A stretch of DNA of 64,000 bases from CAZSBB01 sp964605235 (GTDB lineage Bacteria; Planctomycetota; Phycisphaerae; Phycisphaerales; Phycisphaeraceae): positions 1 to 64,000 of the forward strand of contig CAZSBB010000008.1 in NCBI GenBank assembly GCA_964605235.1. Direction: 5' to 3'. The translations under genes and the position numbers were made by a program. This document shows positions 43,124 to 50,697 of the stretch, one piece after another. The notes beneath the pieces were generated by a model. It was not told the DNA's origin. It did no database searches and saw only the letters and a program-made list of their open reading frames with translations. Numbering within the stretch: position 1 is the stretch's first letter; each line of letters starts with the position of its first letter.

Positions 43124-44608
43124 ATGCCCGGAAGCATTGTTCCCCTGCCGGTGATGTTGGAAGAGGAAGAGGACCGCAAGGCCTATGCCGCGCTCCAGCC
43201 GCCCAAGTCGGTGGTGGTGCGCTACGGCGCCCTGCGGATGATTGCCGAGCTGTCCTACGACGGGGACGCCAAGCCCGGCTGCGGCAGCAAAATGGTCATC
43301 CGCACCCGGCGCGGCATCGAGCTGGGTGAGATGCTCACCACCACCTGCCCCAACGCCGGCTGCGGCTCGAGCGTCTCGCGCAAGGAGATGCTCCAGTACA
43401 TCGAAAACTCCGGCGGCAAGGAATACCCCTTCACCGGCCAGGGGCGGGTGCTGCGCGTGGCGACCATCGACGACCTGCACGACCAGGCCAAGCTCGACGA
43501 CAAAAAGCCCGAGATCATCCGTCTCGCCAAGAGCGTCATCCGCGAGTTGGACCTGCCCATGCGGCTGGTGGATGTCGAGCTGCTCCTGGGCGGCGAACGG
43601 GTGATCTTCCACTACACCAGCGAACAGTGGGTTGACTTCCGCGAACTGGTCAAACGCCTGGCGACCGAGTACCAGACCCGCATCGAGATGAACCAGGTCA
43701 ACGCCCGCAACGAAGCCCGGCTCGTCGCGGATTACGAAAAATGCGGCCAGCATTGCTGCTGCAAACAGTTCCTCAAGGTGCTCAAGCCCGTCTCCATGCG
43801 CTCGGCGAAAGTGCAGAAAGCCACGCTGGACCCGACCAAAATCTCCGGACGCTGCGGGCGACTGATGTGCTGCCTGCGGTATGAGGACGAGTCCTACGAA
43901 GACCTGCGCCGCCGGCTGCCCAAGAAGCAGACCCGCGTCACCACCGACGACGGTCCGGGCACGGTGGTCGATTCGCAGATTCTGACCCAGCTGGTGATGG
44001 TGCGTCTGGACAGCCCGCCCAACAAGTTCAGCGCGTACCCGCTGGAAAGCATCGCCATTCTGGACAAGAGCAATGACCCCGGACCGCCCCCCCCGGCCGG
44101 CGCCAGCTCCACTCGGCGTGAACGCACCGGCGGCGAACGTCCCCCGCGCGGCGGCGACCGCCCCGAACGCGGCGAGCGCGGCGGCGACCGCCCGGAGCGC
44201 GTGGAGCGCAGCCCACGCCGCGATGGCGACAGCCCTGAGGGTAAGTCCCGTCGTTCCGAACCGCGTCGCCCGCGCCCGGGCCAGCCGCTGGCGGATGAAG
44301 CGGTGGAATCCGCTGAAGGCGAAAGCATGGAGCAGGGGACGGAGGAATTGCAGGCCCAGGTCGGCGCGCCGCGGGTTTACGATCCGGATCAGGACACCGA
44401 CGACGCCAACCTGGATACCTCCAGCGCCGGCGAAAGTGATGATACGTCAGCCGATGAAGCAGGCGACAACGCACCGGCGGGCGAAGGCGAAGCCGGCGAA
44501 GGGCAGCGCAAGAAGCGGCGACGCCGCCGACGTCGGCGCGGGAAAGGTCGCGGCCCCGGCGGCGGTGGTGGTGGTGAAGGCGGTGGCGGCGGTGGTGGCG
44601 GTGATTGA
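43124..44608 (+). CDS. PSP1/RicT (YaaT)-like protein with basic and glycine-rich tail
   Basis: A 494-aa protein from ATG 43124 (GCGGAG upstream). The PSP1 core spans about residues 25-310: VVRYGALRMIAEL, the Cys-rich segment CGQHCCCKQFL (about 207) and SGRCGRLMCCLRYE (about 243). RicT proteins use these cysteines to hold iron-sulfur clusters in the Ric complex, which in Bacillus directs RNA processing and development. The partner genes (ricA, ricF) are not here. The tail after about residue 310 is low-complexity: RERGGDRPER-type repeats, an acidic part, then a run of eight arginines and a Gly-rich end, suggesting RNA or polyanion binding. Confidence 0.85.
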   Translation: MPGSIVPLPVMLEEEEDRKAYAALQPPKSVVVRYGALRMIAELSYDGDAKPGCGSKMVIRTRRGIELGEMLTTTCPNAGCGSSVSRKEMLQYIENSGGKEYPFTGQGRVLRVATIDDLHDQAKLDDKKPEIIRLAKSVIRELDLPMRLVDVELLLGGERVIFHYTSEQWVDFRELVKRLATEYQTRIEMNQVNARNEARLVADYEKCGQHCCCKQFLKVLKPVSMRSAKVQKATLDPTKISGRCGRLMCCLRYEDESYEDLRRRLPKKQTRVTTDDGPGTVVDSQILTQLVMVRLDSPPNKFSAYPLESIAILDKSNDPGPPPPAGASSTRRERTGGERPPRGGDRPERGERGGDRPERVERSPRRDGDSPEGKSRRSEPRRPRPGQPLADEAVESAEGESMEQGTEELQAQVGAPRVYDPDQDTDDANLDTSSAGESDDTSADEAGDNAPAGEGEAGEGQRKKRRRRRRRRGKGRGPGGGGGGEGGGGGGGGD

Positions 44609-44684
44609 ATGACTGTCCCGCATGCCCGCGCTGCTCTGCGCAGGGGAACACGCTGATCTGCAGCCGTTTGGTCGGGGTGGGGAT

Positions 44685-44740
44685 AAAAAGGGGATAAGTA
44701 CATTTATTGTGTCGGCAATAAATGTACTTATCCCCTTTTT
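44685..44740. terminator. perfect 25-bp hairpin between convergent genes (family D palindrome)
   Basis: The arms 44685-44709 and 44716-44740 are perfectly complementary, with the loop TGTCGG. The arm contains GGGGATAAGTACATTTATTG and is flanked by A-runs on one side and T-runs on the other, so it would work as an intrinsic terminator in both directions for ricT and fapA. The last base of the arm is part of the fapA stop codon. Its perfection and AT-rich centre in GC-rich DNA also suit a recently inserted palindromic repeat. Confidence 0.85.
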
Positions 44741-46194
44741 TACGCCGCCTGGGCGGTGCCGACGCTGGCGAACTGGTTGAGCACGGTCAGCCGGCCGTGG
44801 CGTTCCACGCGGATTTCACCCTCCTTGCGCACGATCCGCAGCGGGCCTTTGAGGTCCTGGGTCAGATGGAATTGCACGTCATGGACCACCAGCACCGAGC
44901 CGGCGTGCAGTTCGCGTTCGATGGTGACATCCACCACCCGGTTCGCTTCCAGATAATCCCGCAGCGCAGCCAGCGCCCCTTCGGCTTTGCGTCTGGCGGT
45001 CTGCAGGGACGCCAGTTCGAACATTAATTCGGTCTGGCGCTCCTTGGCGGAAGCGGTCAGGCGTTTGGCTTCCTTCTGCAGGATCTGCTGTTCGTCGAAC
45101 AGGATGTTGTGCTCGCGTTCGATTTCGTCCAGCAGATCTTCCAGGCGCGCCAGCAGCGGTTCGAGCGCGGGGATGGTGCCGACGACCAGTTCGCTGCGCA
45201 CGGAGGCAGGACTGCCCAGCGTGCCCAGGTGGACCTTGCCGATCACGACCTGTCGGCCGCCGATGATGGCGCCATGGGGCATGTCGATGTTGCCTTCAAT
45301 GGTGAAGAAGCAGTTGATGACTTCGCGTTCGATCGCCAGATCGCCGGTGATTTCGCCGCGCACGTTGTCAAGATATTTGCCGTCGAGTCGGCCGCCGACC
45401 CGCACGGTGCCTTCCTCACGTCCAGCCATGCCGCCTAGCGCATGCAGGTCCTGGCCGCATTTGATGTGAGCGGCTTCGATCAGTCCATGCACGGTGACGG
45501 AGCCATCGACCTGGATTTCAAAGCAATCGCGGACGGACTTGTGCACCACCACATCGCCGGTGAAGGAGATGTTGCCGGTGGAGAAGTCCACGCAATCGTC
45601 GATCTCAATGACATGGCGCACCGCGGCCTTGCCGTCCTTGCGGTAGAGCACGCCCTGGGTGCGCGCCACCAGCCGACCTTCGCGGTCCTTGGACAGCGTT
45701 TCATCCCATTCCCACGCCGCCGGCCGCGCCGGCTTGCAGACGATGGTGCCGCCGCACACGTCCCGGCCATCGCTGCCGGCGACCGGTTCACTGAACTGGG
45801 CGACCACCTGCCCTTCCTCAACCATGATGAACGCGCTCTGCTCATAGTAAGACTGCGCCCCGTTGCGTTCATCGGTGAGCGCGACGGTGGCGTCAGCGTC
45901 TTGCGGAAGATGGTCCACCAGCCAGTCGACCTTGCCGTCCTGGCCCTCCAGCGCCGGCGTCGCCCGCGCCACCACGCCCTGCCGCGCGACCTGGGGATCC
46001 ACCGGCTGCGCCAGCAGTTCTTTGACCGCCTTGAGCACGTCCTTGGTCTGCTCGACCCCGGCTTCCCCCAGCAACGTCTGACACAACGCCGCGGTGGTGG
46101 CGTCGACCTGGTAACCCACGGGAAACAGCAATTCCACCTGTGATTTATCGGGTGCGATCAGGACCTTGATGGGATTGGCCTGTGCTTCAGCCAT
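44740..46194 (-). CDS. FapA/DUF342 polymer-forming protein
   Basis: A 484-aa protein. The central DUF342 beta-helix repeats are clear: GNISFTGDVVVHKSVRDCFEIQVDGSVTVHG, then LDGKYLDNVRGEITGDLAIE and GNIDMPHGAIIGGRQVVIGKV. They are followed by a coiled coil (about 345-420) and a small C-terminal domain. The N-terminal region is a FapA-type domain. FapA-like proteins act in membrane association or signalling; no flagellar genes are nearby. ATG 46194 is preceded by AGGAAGCAGG. It lies 62 bp after cheX on the same strand. Confidence 0.85.
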   Translation of the reverse strand: MAEAQANPIKVLIAPDKSQVELLFPVGYQVDATTAALCQTLLGEAGVEQTKDVLKAVKELLAQPVDPQVARQGVVARATPALEGQDGKVDWLVDHLPQDADATVALTDERNGAQSYYEQSAFIMVEEGQVVAQFSEPVAGSDGRDVCGGTIVCKPARPAAWEWDETLSKDREGRLVARTQGVLYRKDGKAAVRHVIEIDDCVDFSTGNISFTGDVVVHKSVRDCFEIQVDGSVTVHGLIEAAHIKCGQDLHALGGMAGREEGTVRVGGRLDGKYLDNVRGEITGDLAIEREVINCFFTIEGNIDMPHGAIIGGRQVVIGKVHLGTLGSPASVRSELVVGTIPALEPLLARLEDLLDEIEREHNILFDEQQILQKEAKRLTASAKERQTELMFELASLQTARRKAEGALAALRDYLEANRVVDVTIERELHAGSVLVVHDVQFHLTQDLKGPLRIVRKEGEIRVERHGRLTVLNQFASVGTAQAA

Positions 46195-46256
46195 GGTCCT
46201 GCTTCCTGAACGGCGCCGCCTTCAGGGCGATGGCCCCGGGCGGACGCGGCCGTCAA

Positions 46257-46760
46257 TCAGCCGGCGGCGGCCGCCGTCGCTGGCTTGTACTTCGCACTGG
46301 CGGCCATCTGCTTGATGCCCACTTCCAGCACGAAGGAACCGCACGCCGCGGCACAGGGAATGCCGATGCACACCATGTCCTTGGCGCCGAACACCATATG
46401 CTCAGCGCCGATCACCACGGATGGGCAACTGATGGTGACATACTTGCCGGTGAACTCCGCTTTGGCGCTGCCGGAGATCATGTTGACCAGTTCGCCCACA
46501 GCGTCGGCGAAGTCTTCATGCAGCACGTCGAGCTTCATGCCGGTGAAGCGTTCGACCGCCTGCACCGCCACGGCGGTGGGAAAGCTGAGCACCACATTGC
46601 CTTCGACGTCGCCATTGAGGGCGATGATGCCTGACACGTCATGACTGGGGCTGCCGCCGCGCCGCACTTGTGGTGCACCGACCTGCACTTCCATCTGCAG
46701 CATCATGGAAAACACACTCTTGATCGAACGCACAAACGGCATGATGTAGGACGAATCCAA
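46257..46760 (-). CDS. cheX: CheX-like phosphatase domain protein
   Basis: A 167-aa protein. IMPFVRSIKSVFSMML starts the CheX fold, and the ExxN signature of the phosphatase helix is present in GELVNMISGSAK. CheX dephosphorylates CheY-type receivers. I set the start at TTG 46760 because AGGAG lies 7 nt upstream; an ATG at 46742 is the alternative and the longer frame has no support. With fapA it forms a two-gene unit; no cheY or cheA is in the window. Confidence 0.82.
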   Translation of the reverse strand: MDSSYIMPFVRSIKSVFSMMLQMEVQVGAPQVRRGGSPSHDVSGIIALNGDVEGNVVLSFPTAVAVQAVERFTGMKLDVLHEDFADAVGELVNMISGSAKAEFTGKYVTISCPSVVIGAEHMVFGAKDMVCIGIPCAAACGSFVLEVGIKQMAASAKYKPATAAAAG

Positions 46761-46974
46761 GGCAATGCTCCTGGCCACAAAATCCCACGAACTGAACGCC
46801 GGCGCGACACCGGGCACTTGGTCAGGCAATCGACGACTTCAGACCTCCGCTTTATTGATTGAGTTCACCGCGGCGAAATCCGCCCCGCTGCGGGCCGGTT
46901 GCAACGGTTGCGCCAACTGGCGGAAGTCCCGCCGCCGACGCGCAGCGACGCCTGCACGCCCTTGCGGGAGCGGC

Positions 46975-47002
46975 TTGCCCGGCCGCAGTTGCGACCTATA
47001 AT
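46975..47002 (+). promoter_or_regulatory. sigma-70-like promoter abutting the next start codon
   Basis: TTGCCC (46975-46980), a 16-bp spacer and a perfect TATAAT (46997-47002). The ATG at 47010 follows 7 nt later, so the transcript would be leaderless. Confidence 0.6.
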
Positions 47003-47009
47003 TCCGCCC

Positions 47010-47345
47010 ATGCCCTCCCGTCCCCGCCCGGTTCACGATTGCAGCATGTATCGCCGCTGGCGTTTCGTTCTGCTTTTGGCGCTGGTCGTGGCCAGCCTGG
47101 GGTCCCTGAGCGCTTCGGCTCTGGCGTGCCCCAACTGCAAGGTCATCTTCACCGAAGACCAGCAGGCGCAAAGCGCCAATCAGCAACAGGTCCGGAACAA
47201 TCGCGCCGACGGCGCCGCCATGGGGCGCGGGTACAACTATTCGATCTACCTGATGATGGCGACCCCCTTCCTGCTCTTCGCCGGCGCGAGCTACACCCTC
47301 TGGCGTCACACCCGCCATTACCAGCCGCCGCAGTTGCCGTCCTGA
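47010..47345 (+). CDS. small secreted or membrane protein with CxxC, unknown function
   Basis: A 111-aa protein from ATG 47010, or 99 aa from ATG 47046. A signal-like helix (RFVLLLALVVASLGSLSASALA) ends just before CPNC. The middle is polar with Gln-rich QSANQQQ, and a second hydrophobic helix (YLMMATPFLLFAGASYTL) precedes a short basic tail. No family recognised. The promoter position favours 47010; the shorter start gives a more usual signal peptide. Confidence 0.65.
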   Translation: MPSRPRPVHDCSMYRRWRFVLLLALVVASLGSLSASALACPNCKVIFTEDQQAQSANQQQVRNNRADGAAMGRGYNYSIYLMMATPFLLFAGASYTLWRHTRHYQPPQLPS

Positions 47346-47391
47346 ACCGGGCCCTCCGCCCGCACCCCCGTCAACCGCCAGCCGTTGTGCA

Positions 47392-48453
47392 TCACGTGGA
47401 ACGGCGCACCACCAGCGTGGGCGCGATCCAGGCTTCACGCTCCGTCGCCGGCAGCTTCGGCTTGGCGATCAGTTGCAGGAGCATCGTCACCGCCCGCTGC
47501 GCCAGCGGCTCATTGTTCTGATCCAGCGAGGTGATGCCCAACGCCTCGGCGACGGGACTGTTGTCGAAGCCCACGACCGCCAGGTCCTCCGGCACACGCA
47601 CCCCCTGCGCGGGGGCCTGCAGCACCAGCGCGCACGCCAGTTGATCGCCGGGCGTGATCACCGCGTCCAGATGCAGCGCCTTGAGCCAGTGCCAGAGTTC
47701 CCCGGTCGATTCGGCCATGCCCATCGCCGGCGCCGGATTGACCAGCAGACACTCGGGCGCGACGGTTCCCGCCGCCGCGCTGATGCCCGCCCGGTAGCCG
47801 CGCAGCCGTTCGGTCATCCCGTGGTCCGTCAGGCTGTGCATGACCAGGCCGATGCGTCGCCGCCCGCGCTGGGTCAGATGTTGCACGGCTTGCGCCACCC
47901 CGGCCGCGCGATCGAGCATGACATTGCCCACCCCGGGCTGGGGCACCGGCACCGGCCCCTGAAACACAACGGGCACAGCGCCCACCCGGGCTTCGAGCAG
48001 CGCCGGCGCATCGCGGGGCCGAAAATCAATGGCGATGATGCCTTCCACGCCGCGCGCGGTGAAGTCGTGCATGTAACCCGTGATGCGCTGGGGGTCGGCA
48101 TGAGCGTGGCCCAACATCATCCGATAGCCACGTTCGGCGGCCTGGGTTTCGATGCAGTATTGGCGATGGGCGATGATCGGAGTAAAGCCGTGGTGCTGGA
48201 TCAATCCCAGCGTGCTGCTGCGAATGCCGCCGAGTTGCCGGGCGATGGGGTTGGCCTGAAAGTGCATGTCCCGCGCCGCCGCCAGCACGCGTTGGGCGGT
48301 GTGGTCGCTGACGCGGGTGTTGGGTCCGCCGGTGCCCAGCAGCACCTTGGAGGCGGTGCTTCGGCTGACGCCGGCGCGCTGGGCGACATCACACAAACGC
48401 GGGGGGATGCTGACGCCCGAGGCCTTTTCATTCAGGAGCGCGGAAGTTGCCAT
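47392..48453 (-). CDS. LacI-family transcriptional regulator
   Basis: A 353-aa protein. The N-terminal helix-turn-helix (RLCDVAQRAGVSRSTASKVL, about residues 18-37) is followed by the hinge and a periplasmic-binding-protein-like effector domain ending VGFDNSPVAEALGITSLDQN. Members usually bind sugars and a ~20-bp palindrome. Such a palindrome lies immediately upstream (48471-48490), overlapping its own and the divergent promoter, so autoregulation and control of the pseudopilin gene are likely. A CAAAAT hexamer lies 8 nt before its ATG. Confidence 0.92.
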   Translation of the reverse strand: MATSALLNEKASGVSIPPRLCDVAQRAGVSRSTASKVLLGTGGPNTRVSDHTAQRVLAAARDMHFQANPIARQLGGIRSSTLGLIQHHGFTPIIAHRQYCIETQAAERGYRMMLGHAHADPQRITGYMHDFTARGVEGIIAIDFRPRDAPALLEARVGAVPVVFQGPVPVPQPGVGNVMLDRAAGVAQAVQHLTQRGRRRIGLVMHSLTDHGMTERLRGYRAGISAAAGTVAPECLLVNPAPAMGMAESTGELWHWLKALHLDAVITPGDQLACALVLQAPAQGVRVPEDLAVVGFDNSPVAEALGITSLDQNNEPLAQRAVTMLLQLIAKPKLPATEREAWIAPTLVVRRST

Positions 48454-48461
48454 AGTTGACC

Positions 48462-48500
48462 ATTTTGCGCTTGACTTCGCGTGAAGTCAATGGTTATCAT
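48462..48500. promoter_or_regulatory. divergent promoters sharing a palindromic LacI-type operator
   Basis: TTGACTTCGCGTGAAGTCAA (48471-48490) is a palindrome with 8-bp perfect arms. Each arm holds a TTGACT. Rightward, TTGACT 48471-48476 pairs with TATCAT 48495-48500 (18-bp spacer) for the pseudopilin gene. Leftward, TTGACT (complement of 48485-48490) pairs with CAAAAT (complement of 48462-48467, 17-bp spacer) for lacI. A bound repressor would block both -35 boxes. Confidence 0.72.
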
Positions 48501-48552
48501 GGTCCCCAGTTGCATCTTCTTTACCACCGCCTAAGTTTCGGAGGACACGCTG

Positions 48553-49491
48553 ATGGTCACTGGACTTCGACCAGCTCATGCTGGCGCCGGGTTGAGTTCG
48601 GAAGCCGGGCTTTTACGTAGCAGCAAATCCGTGCTCCGACGCGGTTTCACGCTGATCGAATTGCTGGTGGTCATCGCCATCATTTCGTTGCTCATCGGCC
48701 TGCTGCTGCCGGCGCTGCAGAAGTCCCGCGCCGCCGCCGTGCGCATCCAATGCGCCAGCAATCTCAAGCAATGGGGCATCGCCGTCGCCGCCTATGCCGC
48801 CAGCAACAACGGCGAAGTCAGTCCCGCCAATGTCAGCTGGATGGGCAACGGTAATTCCCATCTCAACTGGCCCAATGCCTACATCATTCAGGACTATCTG
48901 CCGATCACCGGCCTGAGCAAATCGACGCTGACGTCCATGTACAACCTGTCCACCGGTTGGGTGGTCGACGGCGTCCGCCGCTGCCCCGGCGAAATGTCCG
49001 GCCGAAGCGCCGCCTACAACCATGTCTGGACCAATCCCACCCTGGCTTTTGAAGCCATCAACAACGGCTTCCCCTACTATGGCTCCGGCTCCCGGCACTG
49101 GCGCGGCACGCATTACCTGCCCGCGCAGAGTGCCGTCTACAACGGCCACAACCTCAACCCCTTCTCCCAGACCGCCCTCTACAACCGCGAGGTCCAGTAC
49201 GGGGCCCGCAACATCGATCAGGCGCCCAAGCCCTCCGACTATTTCCTCGTCGGTGAATCCAACGGCTCCGCCAACGATCTCTGGATCGAATGGAGCCGGG
49301 TCCGCGGCGGCACCAACCTCGCCCCCTACCGGCACGAAGGCGGAACCAACTGGCTGTATGCCGACGGTCATGGCGAATTTGAAACCTATCTCACCAACGA
49401 CGTCTACAACCAGTACAACTCCACCCGCACCGCCTGGGCGTGGCCCAAAGGCCTGGACAATCGCGGCTACCACCGGTTCTACGCCCCCTGA
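48553..49491 (+). CDS. prepilin-like protein with H-X9-DG motif
   Basis: A 312-aa protein. After a 29-residue leader the prepilin signal RRGFTLIELLVVIAIISLLIGLLLPAL appears; the exported part includes a true H-X9-DG motif (RHEGGTNWLYADGH, about residue 260). ATG 48553 follows CGGAGGACACGCTG. It is divergent from lacI through the palindromic promoter region, so its expression is probably under sugar-type LacI control. It is related in plan to the pseudopilin at 36623-37423. Confidence 0.88.
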   Translation: MVTGLRPAHAGAGLSSEAGLLRSSKSVLRRGFTLIELLVVIAIISLLIGLLLPALQKSRAAAVRIQCASNLKQWGIAVAAYAASNNGEVSPANVSWMGNGNSHLNWPNAYIIQDYLPITGLSKSTLTSMYNLSTGWVVDGVRRCPGEMSGRSAAYNHVWTNPTLAFEAINNGFPYYGSGSRHWRGTHYLPAQSAVYNGHNLNPFSQTALYNREVQYGARNIDQAPKPSDYFLVGESNGSANDLWIEWSRVRGGTNLAPYRHEGGTNWLYADGHGEFETYLTNDVYNQYNSTRTAWAWPKGLDNRGYHRFYAP

Positions 49492-49534
49492 GTGAAACTG
49501 CTGCCTGAACGCGGAAACATCCTCGCAGTCGTAC

Positions 49535-49590
49535 AGCGAGCCCTGCCCAGCCGACTGGTGCAGGGCTCGCTGCGCAAGCGCCACGCTGGC
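49535..49590. terminator. hairpin after the pseudopilin gene with repeat shared at 61925
   Basis: 12-bp perfect arms AGCGAGCCCTGC (49535-49546) and its complement (49560-49571) surround a 13-nt loop, 44 bp after the stop codon. It lacks a T-run. The stretch 49561-49590 matches 61925-61954 at 27 of 30 positions, so this is also a copy of a dispersed repeat (family F). Confidence 0.6.
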
Positions 49591-49727
49591 GGCCGGCGGG
49601 TGGCGTTTCATCCACGTCACGCAGGCCTCCGGGGTGTGCGGAAGCAACCGACAAGGCTGACGGCGCAGCGGCAACGACATCATTTCAACTGCGGCCAGAC
49701 CCCCAAAACAAAACCTAACAAAAAGGA

Positions 49728-49755
49728 TTGACAGGCCCATCTGTTCGGGTATTAT
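49728..49755 (+). promoter_or_regulatory. strong sigma-70-like promoter
   Basis: TTGACA (49728-49733), a 16-bp spacer and TATTAT (49750-49755), in an A-rich upstream context. It would start transcription near 49762 and give a ~38-nt leader with GCGGAG before the ATG at 49800. This is the best consensus promoter noticed in the window. Confidence 0.7.
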
Positions 49756-49799
49756 CTGTACCTAACGGATACCGAATTAACTCTTCTGCGGAGCCTGTC

Positions 49800-50417
49800 A
49801 TGCTCAGTCTCAACCTGCTCGAAAAGCTCTTTGACGCACAACGCTTCGATCGGCTGCTCGAAGGCGTGGTGGAGAACGGCCTGCCCCTGCCGTTGCCCCT
49901 GCGGGCGCGCCTGGCGGCCAGCCCCGTCGCCTGTGCTGCCCTGGGTCTGCGCCGGCTGGTGGAACTGACCTACCGTCCCACTACCCTCAGCGACACCATG
50001 ACCCGCTACCTGCTCGAAGCCCAAGATGCCGACGGCAGCTACGCCGGCGACCCCCTGGCGACCGCGGCAGCCGTGGCGGCGCTGGCGGCGGTGCGGCAGG
50101 ACCATCAGGTTGAAGACCTCGCCCTGCTCGACGCTCAGGAACGCGCCCTGGCGGCCCTGGCGGCGTTGCAGGATGACGACGGCCTGTTCCGCTTCATGGA
50201 CGACCGCACCGAGGACCAGCGGGCACTGGCGGGCGCGTTCGTCCTCTGGCTGCTGGGGACGCATGACGCCTTTCGCGCCAGTGTGCGCCTGGCGGACCTG
50301 CTCAACTGGTTTGAAGACCGGGAGGCCGACTTGCCCGACGCGGTCCATGAACTGTGGCGCATGGCTCGCGCCGGGCAACCGGCGCTCGCCGCCCTGGCGC
50401 CGGCCTTCGCCGCCTGA
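49800..50417 (+). CDS. small helical protein with terpene-cyclase-like QDxDGS repeats
   Basis: A 205-aa all-helical protein from ATG 49800 (the upstream frame covers its promoter, so it is not coding). LLEAQDADGSYAGDPLATAAAVAALAAV and ALAALQDDDGLFRFMDD resemble the alpha/alpha toroid repeats (Q-x-x-DGS-W/Y) of prenyltransferase and squalene-cyclase folds, but it is far too short for such an enzyme and lacks a DxDD motif. Function is unknown. It has no signal peptide and stands alone. Confidence 0.65.
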   Translation: MLSLNLLEKLFDAQRFDRLLEGVVENGLPLPLPLRARLAASPVACAALGLRRLVELTYRPTTLSDTMTRYLLEAQDADGSYAGDPLATAAAVAALAAVRQDHQVEDLALLDAQERALAALAALQDDDGLFRFMDDRTEDQRALAGAFVLWLLGTHDAFRASVRLADLLNWFEDREADLPDAVHELWRMARAGQPALAALAPAFAA

Positions 50418-50697
50418 GTCATACCACCGCACAACCTGACTCTCCTTCGCTCCCGTACACCCACGCACCTCCGCAACCCACCCAGCGCCCCCCCGGCCAC
50501 GCTTGCGCCTCCGCAATCTGCCTCCGCATCCGCGCATCCCCCACCGCACGCTACGCCCTGCGCACAGCCCACGACGTTGCAATTGCACTCCGCAACGTTG
50601 CAACGACACGACGCAGTGCTGCGATTGCACCGTCCCCACCCATCCCGTTTTGCAGTCCACCAATCACACGTTGCGGGGCTGCTACGATGGGTGGTTC

